Notes under the pieces: generated by a model
The model's input: only the letters and a program-made list of their open reading frames with translations
Told to the model about the DNA's origin: nothing
Database searches by the model: none
In this document: positions 34,361 through 46,478 of the stretch, one piece after another
Numbering within the stretch: position 1 is the first letter of the stretch
Layout of the letters: each line of letters begins with the position of its first letter
Made by a program: the position numbers and the translations under genes
Assembly: GCA_010909165.1 (NCBI GenBank)
Contig: VJWM01000193.1
Span: forward strand, 351,058 to 415,057
Reading direction: 5' to 3'
DNA: 64,000 nt
From: Anthoceros angustus
Lineage: Eukaryota > Streptophyta > Anthocerotopsida > Anthocerotales > Anthocerotaceae

Positions 34361-34849
34361 TCATAGAAGCTCCGTATGACCAGCTCTATCTGGAATGTTC
34401 GGAATGTCTGGAGTTAACAACGTCGGAGACATGATGTCAGGAAGCTCCAGTTTCTCTTTCGTCAGCCCTTCAGTCTCGTCCACCAGGCTAGGCACTAGTA
34501 TTGTGCCTCCAGAAGGTTCATGACGTTCTTTCCTGACAGCATGTGGTTGGGGATGGAGGCTTTCCTCCGGACTAAACACTGCATGCTGCGATTTAGACCC
34601 GGCCCGCACAATGTCGACGGGCATGTATGCCCACAGGACTTCCCGCTCCACAGGTGACTCATGGACCTGGTCCTGCTCAGGCTGATGGACATTCTGCGGG
34701 TGGATCATCTTCACAACAACAACATCTGCAACAGCTGTAGCAGCCACAACATTACGGTGGGCGAGGACTCCCTGCTGCAGATTTAGGCCCCCACACAATG
34801 TCGACGGGCATGTATGCCCACAGGACTTCCCGCTCCACAGGTGACTCAT
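34361..34849 (-). other. 162-codon minus-strand ORF overlapping a tandem array
   Basis: The N-terminal two thirds come from the tandem array, so QVHESPVEREVLWAYMPVDI occurs twice in the frame or its extension. The C-terminal 75 residues, outside the array, are acidic and low in cysteine (EGLTKEKLELPDIMSPTLLT). No homologous family is recognised. It might be a repeat-containing protein exon, or an accident of an array whose unit keeps one strand open. Confidence 0.25.
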
Positions 34850-35345
34850 GGACCTGGTCCTGCTCAGGCTGATGGACGTTCTGCGGGTGGATCATATTCT
34901 TCACAACAACAACATCTGCAACAGACGTAGCAGCCACAACATCACGGTGGGCGAGGCAACCATGTGCAGAATGGGGATCTGCACACTGCTCCAGCTCCGT
35001 CGCCCAGTGGTTCGTCTTGCCAGGCTGCCTCCTCAGGACGTCTTGGCAGGTGCCGTCTCCGCATCTGTACAATCTGAGACCAGCTGCCACAGGACTTCTT
35101 GCTCCCCAGGTGACTCATGGGCCAGTTCCCACTCAGGCTGACGTTCTCCGGGTGTATCTTCACAACAACAACAACAGCAACAGCAACAGTAACTGTAACA
35201 GCCACACCATTCCAGTGGCCCAGGCAACGATGTGCAGAATGGGGATCTGCCACACTGCTCCAGCCCCGACGCCCAGTATTCGTCTTGGCAGGCTGCCTCC
35301 TGAGGTGCAGGTACAGGTGCTGTCTCTGGATCTGCACACACACTG
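34600..35345. repeat. compound tandem array (~185-bp and ~265-bp units)
   Basis: A core starting CCACAGGACTTCCCGCTCC and ending in (CAA)n and CAGCCACAAC occurs at about 34632, 34817 and, more diverged, 35090. A second segment (ATGTGCAGAATGGGGATCTG through GGCTGCCTCCT) occurs at about 34970 and 35230. The first two cores are nearly identical, so the last duplication is recent. Confidence 0.85.
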
Positions 35346-35721
35346 AGACCATCTGCAGCGAGCTACGGTAACATCGCCTTCAATAATCTTTAAACAAAGC
35401 ACCGGCCTCAGGGACTGTAATCCCCTCCCTCCTGCCTCCTGTGTGGCTACCGAGTGGGAGATGTGTGATTCGAAAACCCGACAGACGCATCCCGAGCAGC
35501 TATTCGAGATGCCCAGTCCACTCCCTGCACCGGCCACTTTTGGCTCTCCGCTTAGCCCAGCCTAGGTAGCGAGGATCCGGAGGAAACTTCAACTCCAACA
35601 CATCTGCTCACAGGTCTATCTTTTGTGAAGGCTAGCCATCGAGGATCAGGTACCACCCTTTACAACTTTACACAACTGTTCCTCCAGAATTTCATGTCAT
35701 CGAACGCTTCCAGATCAGACT

Positions 35722-36462
35722 GTGGGTCACACGCTGATTTTGGAAGCTGCCTCTGTAACAGGTCTACACGGTGCACCAGCCCGCACTGTCTGGTGTCGGC
35801 TGCCCACCCAAGGCCACATCCGACAGGAACCGCAAATGAAGCTTTCACAGACGGTTTTTGGGTCCAGAACGAAGAGAAAAAATGGTCTCCACTGCCTCTG
35901 GCACCTACGTACCATTGTCACGCAGGTGCACAGCGAGCTGGAATCCCTGTCCAAGTGGCAGGGCCGTGCATATCGACAGCCAGCAATTCTCTCGGCGAAG
36001 AAAGATACAGACGCTCTCTCCCTGCTGAAACCAGCGGGACTTGCACAGCAGCTTGGCTTGATGCAGGTGTTACACATGGGTGGCAGCGCTGAACCTGTTA
36101 ACCGTTTGTTGGCCAACTCCAAAGATTTGCTCAAAGCTGAAGTGACGTGTGAGAAGACGGCGGAGATGGGATGTGACGAATACCGGACTCCAAACTCTGG
36201 AGTCACTGGTTCCCAAGGCCCGGTGTAGAGTAAGTTTGAGAAACATGCTTGGTGCAGGCAAAGGACAAAACTTAACAAGGTGGACCCGGGGGACATCTGT
36301 GACCACTTTGTTAGATTGCTTGGATCTGGATTTCTTATATCCATTTGTTCTGACAAGCCACTGAATTTTGGAATTGATTGCCCAGTGCGACAGGTAAGGA
36401 ATAGTGGAAGACACACTGTGCGCATTGTGAAGGCATATGCAGCACCAGCTCTTGGACTATGA
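35722..36462 (+). other. long frame interrupted by one TAG, unrecognised
   Basis: A plus-strand frame stays open from 35722 to 36462 except for a single TAG at 36226-36228. On both sides the residues look protein-like (VHSELESLSKW before the stop; KFEKHAWCRQRTKLNK and DICDHFVRLLGSGFLIS after it). A CAG before GTGCACAGC (about 35927) could be a splice acceptor, and CAG/GTAAGG at about 36393 could be a donor. It may be exons of an unknown gene or a young pseudogene. A 310-codon minus-strand frame covers the same bases and is probably its shadow. Confidence 0.3.
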
Positions 36463-39400
36463 ACGCTCTTCAGCGGATGTAAGCAGCGTCTGCAAAAGCT
36501 GAAAACATGTGCAGTGCCATGGCAAACTGTCAAACAACATAAGGAAGTCAACGTCCACATCTCCTTCACCACATCTGGAGTTGCCTTGGCAGGATAAAGG
36601 AGACCTGCCACTAGCCTAGAAGAAGCATCTGTTCGGTCTCGTTCAGTGAGGACCGGCAATTTGATCCACGATGCAAAACCGATGCTTCATAGCTTAGAAA
36701 TGGAACAGTGACGGTTTCAAGAATAAGGAATGCAAGGTTCCTCATATCGAAATCATACAAGTAGGTATGCAGTACGTAAGCTGTTCCAAAGCCACATTCG
36801 CATATAAGAAGGGAGGAGGAGGTTACTGGTTAAACTAAGCTTAAACAAGAGATGCAAAAGATTACAGATGCGCTTTGGAACACCACGATACAAGATGAAA
36901 CCAATAGCCACGCTCCTTTACCGTTTCTAAAGCAAAAGGAAAGACGCACTCTTGCAGGTCTTGAGAGAGGTATCCAGGAGTCCTCTCATGAAGAAAAAAA
37001 TTTGAGAAACCTGGTCATCATGTTTGTTGATCAAGGAAGCTTGCAAGCATCGATCCAAGAACGTAAACAAGGAGAGCATCAAAAGGAGGTAGAAAGTGTT
37101 TTGCTTGGGGCCGATAACGTGTTCCTTTTACCTTGTAGCAAGGACGCTTATTGGAGGATGGGAGATGGAACAAATCCATGATAACTGGAAGATGCTTTGC
37201 AAGTGTATTCCTCAATGTACGGTGGAGATGATTTTAACCGCACACTCGTAAGGTTGATCCGCGCGAGCATCGAGATGGTAGCTTCTAGGTTGTACTTCAG
37301 GAACTCCTGACGGCCAATCCTTTAATGAATTGCTAAAATAGAAAAGTACATACCTCGGAACGTCGGAAGTGCAGGCCGCGGCCGCACCTGGTGGAGGCCG
37401 CCATGACGTAAGCTCTCCACAGTCCAGTCCCGAACTCCAGGGATTTGGTATCGAGTTGGCCTTGAACCGTGGGCTCTGCAATTAAATGTTAAATGCGTCC
37501 ATTAGGGTGGTCGTTCTTTGAAACAGCTGATGCCTAACGTCACGAAGCCACGAAGTCGGAGTTGCTCTAGGGGCAAACTTCAGAGCTGCGACCACGCGAG
37601 TGGACATCCATCCTAACATCGTGCGGACAGGGGAGCCCGACGTGGGAAGCTCGTGCGGCCATGTCTGTCGGAAATGGATATGTTCACAGAATACCAAGGC
37701 TGCGCCGCGAAGTGCATGGCGATCGACTTCTCTTGTGGCGATCATCCTGTTGCTGGTTGCTGATGAAGTGCCATCGCAAAGCGGCCGTCCACCAGTTCCT
37801 GGGAAGCCAACGGCCTCGACTGGAAGAGTTCCGATCTGTGCTCGGCGCCGGCTGCAGAGGAAACCACACCATTTTGCGATGTGGAGCTTCTGGCCACCGG
37901 GAGTTGACACAATGGACAAGACAGCGCTTCTAGCACGCGTGTGTGACTGCCCGACGTCCACCTGCTGGAAGGCGCGGCCGGGCCGTGAGCTTGTTCTCGC
38001 GATGTGATTGAGTAACGTCTTGTGATGCACCCTGGACAGTTAAGGCAGACGAGGTTCCACTGCTGGCCAGCGATATGGGATTGATCAGCACAGCAGCCTG
38101 ATTTTCTTATCAGGCTGCTGCGCAGTAGCCACGACTACTTTCGGACGGTTACGAGGGATGTTGCTCACAAGTGCGGGTCGGTAGCTGGCAACACTGGAAA
38201 CTGTCTGCGAGGGTGCTCGGTTTGGATACCTACCCGTTAGCGCGCGCTGGAACTGAACTGCAGTCTAAATTGCTGCACCTGCATCGGAGGACCATCCATT
38301 GTAACCTGCGAAGACGCTGTCGGCTCACTCTGCAGGGGTACCTGATTAAGCTTCCTTAGGTACAGCGCATGGCAGGTCGCTTTCATTGTCCATGACACTC
38401 GTAGCCGAGGACTGAGAACTGTAAACGCGTCGAGTTGATCGAGTCTGGAACAGACTTTAAGCTCACCCTGGCTTCATGGCGCAAATTCAAGCTTGAAGGA
38501 CATACGCATGTGGATGCAAGATACTGGAAAAGGACGGCAGCTGCTCAGGCGCGGCAGTGGACGATTAGCTGGTTCGAAACAACCATGGCCAGAGTTTAGC
38601 CACCGGCACAGCGTTCAGATATTAGAGGCTCCTGTACAGTTCGAGAGGTATGTATGTTGTCATGTTAGTGGTTGGATTATAAACGTTTTCCCTGCTTTGC
38701 TTGGATCATTATCTTCGACCTGCAAACCATGAACAGAGGTTGCAGGGGCCAGGGCTCAGTTGCTAAGCTGCAGCATGAGCAGCACAACCAACTCATGATC
38801 ACTACTGGCATGGAGGTGTATTGAAACTTTCTCCAGATCAATTCGCTTCCCGATGTAGAATTCAAGCAACAGATTCATGATGCAGAGGCCGGACATGCTG
38901 AACTGAACATACAGAGTCGGCCCTGGTATGGCCGGTTCTGTGGTTGTGGAGCCTAGCTTCTACATACTGCAAGGTATGTAATAACCCGTACAGAAGGATC
39001 GATGTTCCAGTTGGGGAAATTGGTCAGCTGGAGGGGTGTCTTCTGTAAGCGAATCTGCTCACGAGTAGGCTAGCTTGAATTGTCTTTGAGTGAAAGTAGG
39101 GACTGATCAAAATGAACGTACCAGTTGGAAGTCCTACTGCAGTGCTAGGGCACATTACATGTGTTATGAGAAGGTGAAAAGGTGTCACAGGTGGAACCAG
39201 CCTGATGAATGCTCGTGTGCGTATCTACGTACATGTATTCACTGGAGTCATCAGGGGTGATCGTACTCCTTAGATGAGCTGGCAGATGGGACTTCACGCC
39301 TCTTTCAAGTCTTCTTAGATCCTTATCATTGACTTAGAGTCACTTGTGGTCAGCTGACATTTGAAACCTTGCAGCTGAAATAGCATCAATCGACGATGGG

Positions 39401-40133
39401 CCATTTCCGAACAGCACGTGACAGTAGGCAACTGCAGTTTGATACGTACTGTACTATGTGTGCTCGTCATTTGCGAAAGGCAAGCTTGTTGAGGAGAAAC
39501 GACGCTTGAGAGACGTTCTTGTGGGTGAGCTGTTTTGATACTTGCAGGGGGCTGTCACTGAAAGTATAAATCTTAATGCACTAAATGGCAGGTGATTGCA
39601 TTAACAGATTTGTTCTCGCGTCTATGAGTTGCGAACATTCGTTCGGCCGGTTGCTGAGATTGTGGTCAGGATTGGTGCATGCATGTGTAGAGGCTGAGGA
39701 TGCGAATTCTGTTCAAGGACTGACAGGTGTTTGCAGTTAACGGCCGCCGACAGCGAACAGGTCTTTATTGTGGTATGATCGTTTGCGAGAGGGAAAAGTC
39801 ATCTGCGCTGTCAGAAGTCATTTTCTGGCAGTTGTGTCCGAAATTATGGGAGTGTGCATTGCGCTTGTGGTCAGAGCATTGGTCCAGCACTTTCGGTGTC
39901 AATTTTTTTCCAGTCATTTTCCAGAAAAACTGGCGACACATTTATTCGATTTGACAGAAAGTGTGCTGCAAATGGTCTATAAGTAGTTTCTAATTTCTCC
40001 ACTTCCTTCCCGTTTTCTAATGGAAGACCACGCGTGCAGCAATCCTCATGCGATGACCTCGTCGCTGTCGTGACCAATTGATGCCTCTTATCTGCAAGCT
40101 GTAGGCCGGCGGTCATACTGATGGCACTTATCA
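36463..40133. other. intergenic, no recognised gene
   Basis: Frames of 60 to 180 codons occur on both strands (for example 37482-38030 minus and 37600-38007 plus, mutually overlapping), but none carries a motif I can name. Contains the hairpin at 38091-38120. Confidence 0.4.
38091..38120. repeat. 12-bp-stem hairpin
   Basis: CAGCAGCCTGAT and its exact reverse complement ATCAGGCTGCTG flank a six-base loop (TTTCTT). It is isolated, with no T-run or gene next to it that would make it a terminator. Confidence 0.8.
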
Positions 40134-40199
40134 AACTTTAATTTAAAGGCTGGCATAGTCAATTTATACATTGCCATTGCCAGCCTTCAAATTAAAGTT
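40134..40199. repeat. 22-bp inverted repeat with 22-base loop
   Basis: The arms AACTTTAATTTAAAGGCTGG+CA and TGCCAGCCTTCAAATTAAAG+TT pair with one mismatch. It could fold as a 66-base hairpin. A small foldback transposon or a small-RNA precursor are both possible; nothing else supports either. Confidence 0.8.
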
Positions 40200-43100
40200 G
40201 GATCAGAGACACCTTTCACCAGGGCGCAGCCATCCAGGGCGTCAACAATCCCATAGCGGGCCACTTTCACATGAAAAACCTCTCCGAAGGCCGACTGTAA
40301 GGCACGACCATCTGGACTCAACCACCTCATATGCAGTAAGCAACCAAAACGTGAACGCCAAAAGACAGCGAATCTGTTCACAAGGTTCGAAAACCACGAA
40401 CAACGTCCACAACAGCTAACTAGGCAACTTGATTTGACAGCCACAAAAGTGGTGTCACTCGTCCAATGCATTTACCAAAGGATACAAGACAACAGCCATG
40501 GAACGAAACGGTGGAGAACTGAAACCTTTTGTCATGACACGTCCACACGCTGAAAAACGGCCTCCAGCCGTGCTCGGCAGGGTTATAGCATTGGCGTCAA
40601 CCGAGGACCTGCAAGTTGTAAGACATATTTCCACACGCAGAAAAACGGCCTCCTGCCGTGCCCCGGATGATACAGCATGTAAAGAGAAAACGGTCGAGCA
40701 CGTACCAGGACAATACGCCTTCCACAGTCAAAGAATCAGCACATCTTCCACCGCAACAGAATCACACAGCGCCGTGACTGAAGGCCCGACGTACCGGGCA
40801 CCGACGACCGCGTACGGTCGGCGGAAAGGCTGCAAGTTCCGACGTAACCAAGCAAGATCTCGGACCCCACCTCAAAGTGTTGGATGTCCACAAGACTGGA
40901 CCCTCAAGTCCTGAGAAGACTCCTCCCGAGTGCGCAGCAGAGCTTCCCCAACCGCATCGAGATCGCCAACCGAGAGGCCTTCGCGGTGACCGCAAACGCC
41001 CCTACCGGTACCGAAAACGACTCATCTGCAACGTTAACCCCGCCTCCACACAGCGCTCGCAGAAGTGAGACCCGCAAGGCGAGCGCGTTCACACGACGTG
41101 CGGAGCTTTCGGAGACGCGTCTTGCAGCCAGATGCTAACCAGACACGCATTGAGGAGGCCAGAGGAAAGGTCCTTGCCAGGCCGAATGGCGAGACGACGT
41201 CGGAACACAATCGAGACGCGGTGAAAGGTTGTAGGTCTGTGAGGTCCGGAGCGAATGCAGCGGCTTTATATAGGTACCAACGGGCTCGGTCCAGCCTGCG
41301 CCTGCGCCTGCACGCCTGCACTTGGGTCTTCCTCAAAGGCTGGCGCACCGACACCAACCCCCGCTAAGCAACCCTAACTCAGGTAATGAGGGATCATCTG
41401 GGCCAATAGAAGGGCAGCCCGCAAATGATTGACGCTCTGGCACATCGGGCCCCCTGGGGCCCCCCGGAGCTCAGCTCTCCGGAGAGACCAGGTGGAGCGC
41501 ACCGGATGACGAGAGGTAATAGGTGGTAGACGGTAGACGCGGTTTATTAGGTTTAGGGCTAGTGGACCCCGCCTGGACCCACCGTCACGTGGTCGCGCGG
41601 CGCGTGGGCCCAACTTCCCCCGCTTTGGTGCTCTTTTGCCTTAACTGCACTTTGCCGCATTAGGGTTCGCGGGCTGACAGCCACGTACGAGCAGGGCACG
41701 CGCATCCCACTGCCCATCACGCCGCATCATATCATCAACATGCCGGCCGGTCAGAAAAGGTTTGAAGCGATTCGCGCCCAATCGCCGCCCAGATCCCCAA
41801 CGCACGATCCGCCCCGATTGGACGCCGGAGCGTAACTGCGTCAGGAAACTGGATACATTACTCTCCAGGCTCCCACGTGGCGCGCTCATCCGCGTCCTCG
41901 ACCCGTCCACATCATGGCCAGTTTAGGGACGGTACTTGTGAACTTGCGATGATGACCCCGCCTGGGTACTGTAGCACGCCTGCCTCGTTTCCCGCCTCCC
42001 CGTGACGATGCTTCTTGCAAATTTGTGAGTGGTCGTGACGCCGCGACATTACGGTCCCCACTCCCCGTTCCCGTTCCGTTACGGTGCTTCTGGCGACAGC
42101 TCTGCTCCAGCCTGCAAGGCATCCAACGAAGGTCAGTTCACGAGGCGAGGACGGATGCGCCCTGTCCGTGTACGTTATTGCAGGGTGGAGTCTTGGAAGA
42201 AGGAATGGAGAGGAAGGCATCCCAGTCTTTCAGTAGGTAACATCTCCGATCGCGATTCCTCGCCATCGCCACTTTGGCACAGGGTACCTAATGTGGCGAG
42301 AGACAGCGCAATGGACAGGTTAGAAAACAATGACGCGCCGATTGGTTGGTCCTGACCTGTTCAGTCCACACCGCAACAGAATCTTCCCCACAGATGTGTC
42401 GCAGGTTTAGGTCGGTGGGAAACGATTACCACCTCACAGGCTCCCGGCGTGTGCAGACCTTTGCCGACCACACTCCACCGACCAGTGGCAGTGGAGGATT
42501 GTATGACGTAAGGAGCGGCCTTCCGGCCATTGCATGTTGCCAGCTGATGCTCTGAGACTCGCAGGCTTGACTGCATCTTATCTCTGGTAGCTTGTCAACA
42601 GTGGAGATCCAAGACTTCCTAAAACGATGAAAAGTACATCTGCCTGCCTTCGCAAGTGTGTAGCGCTAGCTCTCAGAGCCTCAGACGGACCCAGAAGGTG
42701 CACCAGAAGTTGCACCGCCATTTCCAGCCACAAAAACAACGCGAAAAGCAGCTGAAAAGGCACCTCGGTACCAGGATACCACGTGAAGGATGCACCTGAA
42801 TACTTCCATTCAGCCTTGCTTCGCCCTATCAGTCAGCTGCAGAGCCAGATTTCCATCCCAGATGACGTCTTGTGACGCCTGAGGTCACTTCGTGGATACA
42901 CATCTTTACCACTCGGCTAAGCGTTTCCGGGATGCGGTTGGGAGCATGCTCACGACTCCTGCAGAGAAGAAGTACTCTTTAGGCTACAAAATCAGCGCAT
43001 CTTTGGCGTGCATCTGCCAAGGACTTTGGCCGCACTTGCCATGGATGCGTCCAAGCCCTCACTCAGTCGCTCGCAGTAGCTGCTGCCCCATGTCTCTCAT

Positions 43101-43293
43101 ACTGGCCCTAGTTACAGCTCGAACCTCCACATCCGTGACCAGCCGCCACGCTGCTGAGAGACAAGATAGGCGCGACCAGGGCTCCATCGCCACTCCTACC
43201 GTGCGAGCAGACGGGATGAACGGATGGTCGTTGGTAGACTTCGTTTTTCGTGATTTTGATGTGTGGTCCGCACCCAATCCCGAGCAGCCAAGG
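40200..43293. other. intergenic, no recognised gene
   Basis: GC-rich between 40500 and 42100. A segment CCACACGC-GAAAAACGGCCTCC occurs at about 40543 and 40632. The longest plus-strand frame (42892-43608) runs into the transposon arm and has no recognised motif. Confidence 0.4.
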
Positions 43294-45025
43294 AGAAGAA
43301 GAAGAAGAAGAACAACAACAAAAGTATATTATCGTCCACTTGGACGAAATTTTAGTGAGGAGATTGCGTCGTGGCACTTGGTACTTACCATTTGTACCAC
43401 GGTGTGCCTAACACAAAGGGCATCCACTCTCTTTAGGCACCCCCATTTAAGTACCCATCTAAGCACAAGATGCTTGATCGGGCGTTCTTATAAATGTGTA
43501 TTCATTTGGACAACTCTATCTATATTTTCGTATATCTCTTTCTTCCATTCTATGAATATAATTTTACCAAACTTATTACTAATTATTATTTTTACCATTT
43601 TTAATTAATTATAATTATTTTTAATATAAATCTATAAATTCCTTCTTTAGAACTAATTTAGTGTTGGCTCTAGATTAAAACCTCTCCTAAGCAGTTCTAT
43701 TGGGGCACTTGCTATACTCAATTGATCACACTTCATATGTGAGACCTTAGAAAGTAGTACTTGCTTTCAATACCTCGGCACTCTTCCTATGTGTGGTACT
43801 TGTTTTCGATACCCTTCATAAGTGAGATCTAAGGATGTGGTATTTGCTTTTAGCGTAGTTCAGTACCTCAGCAGCTTGTACAAATCATTGAATGATTCAA
43901 TATTTGGACTTAAATAAAATTCTTCTTCTTCTTCTTCTCAGTAGCTCATACACATCACATAAACTAGCATACACATCAAAGAAATCGGTATGGTGCCTTA
44001 CCATATTCGCAATTCATATATGACTTTTGAAATAAACAAATCAAGTCACAAATGGACTCTAAGCTTTATAGTCACAATCTCAATGGATTACCTACCATTG
44101 TAACCTTCATTTTGACCAAATAACTAGCTAAATAAGAGTATTTATATTTGTGATTATGTTCTCTAAACAAAATAAGTTAAACTTGATCTATACTACCAAT
44201 TACTTTTTGGTCCAAATCCGTAATTCGAGGTCTCATAAACTACTACCTACTATCCTTGTAGGACAAAAAAAACTCCCAAGAATGGCATATAGACCATTCA
44301 ATATCAAAACTCCACAATAAGTGTCCCGTAGTTGGGTCAATACTGAAATGGGGTCTCATCCTTTGACCTCGAACTAGTATGGAAATTGCCTAGTGCTAGC
44401 CTCCTTTGTGTGAGGTCTTTAGCGTAAAATTACTTGCTGATAAAAAGTAAAGTAAAAACATGATGCAAGAAATCATTTAGATTTTCAAATTTTGATTGTC
44501 TCTTACCTCCTACACATTCACAAAGATTTTTATCTCTTCTGTTTAATGGATTCGGATTAAATAGTTTTTTAATTTTACCTAAATACATAAACAATTCGCA
44601 GAGTATAATGCCTAATTTTGAGAAAATCCTCCATGTTATGAGCATGGCAACCACTTTATTGAGAGAGAGGAGCGATGCGGTGAGCTCAATGTGTGTCCAA
44701 ATAGCTTAGGCCAAATGGACACACATTTATAAGAACGCCGTGATTAAGCATCCTGAGCCTAGATCGGTACTTAGATGGGGTGCTTAAAGGGAGTGGATGT
44801 CGGTACTTAGATGGGGTGCCTAAAGGGAGTGGATGCCTTGGTGCAAGTAGCTGATGGGGTGCTTAAAGGGAGTGGATGTCGGTACTTAGATGGGGTGCCT
44901 AAAGGGAGTGGATGCCTTGGTGCAAGTAGCTTAGGCACACCATGGTACAAGTTGTTAAGTACCAAGTCCCATGACGGAAATCCGTCCTTACTGGACTTAA
45001 ATAAAATTCTTCTTCTTCTTCTTCA
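43294..45025. mobile_element. 1.7-kb element with long inverted arms ending in (TTC)n
   Basis: The left arm (about 43294-43510) is the reverse complement of the right arm (about 44711-45025). They share ACACATTTATAAGAACGCC at the inner end and GTACCAAGT and a (TTC)n tract at the outer end. The right arm carries an extra internal duplication (GATGGGGTGCTTAAAGGGAG repeated at about 44775, 44812, 44853 and 44890). The 1.2-kb centre is AT-rich, non-coding, and contains another lone tail (AAATAAAATTC plus (TTC)n, about 43913-43940). A solo arm lies at 4519. It may be a foldback/MITE-like element or two (TTC)n-tailed SINEs inserted head to head. Confidence 0.7.
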
Positions 45026-45948
45026 TCTACTTCAGGACATCATAGAGAGTACGCGCACAGATGAACACGTTTCTCTATTTTTTTTGATAAAATATACGTA
45101 TACAAGTAAATTATTTTCAATATCTAATTGAATAAAATTAAATTTGGTTTGCTAAATATCTTGCTTGAAAAAACTTATATCATTTTATCATAGTTTTTGT
45201 ATTCCAACATATGCACATATTCGTTATCCCCACGTAAAATGAAAACGAGGAGACTTTATTATAAAAAAGAGATGGGAAATTCCATCCACCCCGAGAAAAA
45301 AAGGGGGAACAACCTAACGAAGGGCACCATGCCAAGGGGGACTGAACCCTGCAATCGCTCATCTCGAAACTACCTACCACCCGAACAATTTCATGGTTAG
45401 GGATGTGAAAAGAACTCCTTACCATAGGGGCCGAAGAAGCCGCATCCCCAGTGCTCGCCGTCGTCCTGTACACCGCGTTGGCCAACGCCCTATGTAGGGC
45501 AATGGATACCCACTGCCTAAAAAAAGCTGCAATATAAGAAAGGGGTACCCCCATTCTTGCGGCTGTGATAAGCCTTGGCACAGGTCTTGACAAAATATAC
45601 AATTTGCTTTCACACTTTAGAATAGTCTAAACTACCCAAGTTTAACAATTTGTCAAAACATCTAATTTTATTTAACACTTCAAAAAACTCTAAATCACTG
45701 AAAATCTGCAAAAACAAGCTTCATGCTTTAAACAACTCCAAATCACTTGAGTCTAACAAACTGCCCAAATAACCTACTTGCCTTAACACTTTACAACACC
45801 CCAACCTACCTGCGTTAAAGAACACGAAGAGATGAGTTAGCGAATACTGGAGAGATGACTTGATACATATATATGAACCCATCCAAACCTATGACATACA
45901 AAGCTTGGGAGCCAAGCCTAGTCCAGTACCATTGCTCCATTTGATTCC
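45026..45948. other. intergenic, degraded
   Basis: AT-rich sequence. A minus-strand frame at 45180-45602 has no recognised motif. No gene is seen. Confidence 0.4.
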
Positions 45949-46296
45949 TAGTCCCGAATTCCAGATTTTTAAATAAATGCAAGCTCCGGTTACGGTGCAA
46001 GGATGCTTTGCGCCATTGCAATTGGTTTATCTTCCTAGTTGACTTTGGTCAAGGGTGAACGGGAATGTTGCCAAACCATGTGGATACTTAGCAAAGAAAG
46101 CGAGACCACGATGTGATGAGGTACACAATGTACATATTGACATGGAAGTTGGACTGCTGCCTTTTTAGGGCTTGTTCACACCTAAACCTAATGCGCAATT
46201 GTGGTGTGAAGAAAAACCTAGGTAACGTTTTGCGGCTCTGCGGAAGATAAGCAACTTGCTCTGTGAGCTTGTTGATGCTTGAGTAGAGATGGTGAC

Positions 46297-46478
46297 GCTC
46301 TGGAATGGATGGATAAGAGGGCGCAGACCAATATGAGAAAGACCACTTCGGATAACGCTGCCAATGCCACCGCTTACACGAAGTACCGCGGTTCGTTGGA
46401 GCCCATTAAAAGATGGCCGGCTCTGCAGAACCCTAGCGCTTATGTCTCAACTGTTGCTCACAAAAATGATCATGTACC
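46297..46478 (+). pseudogene. single unit of the 69-residue repeat ORF (copy 1)
   Basis: Reads GDALEWMDKRAQTNMRKTTS followed by DNAANATAYTKYRGSLEP, aligned residue for residue with the ORF at 50583 (PEWMSKTAQTYLSKTSPENA...). An indel upstream removes the matching start codon, and the insertion at 46478 cuts the frame, so this copy is probably dead. Function is unknown. Confidence 0.55.

Noticed and set aside
35727-36659. 310-codon minus-strand ORF
   Set aside because: Cys/Ser-rich with no domain, and it lies opposite a more protein-like plus-strand frame; most likely its antisense shadow.
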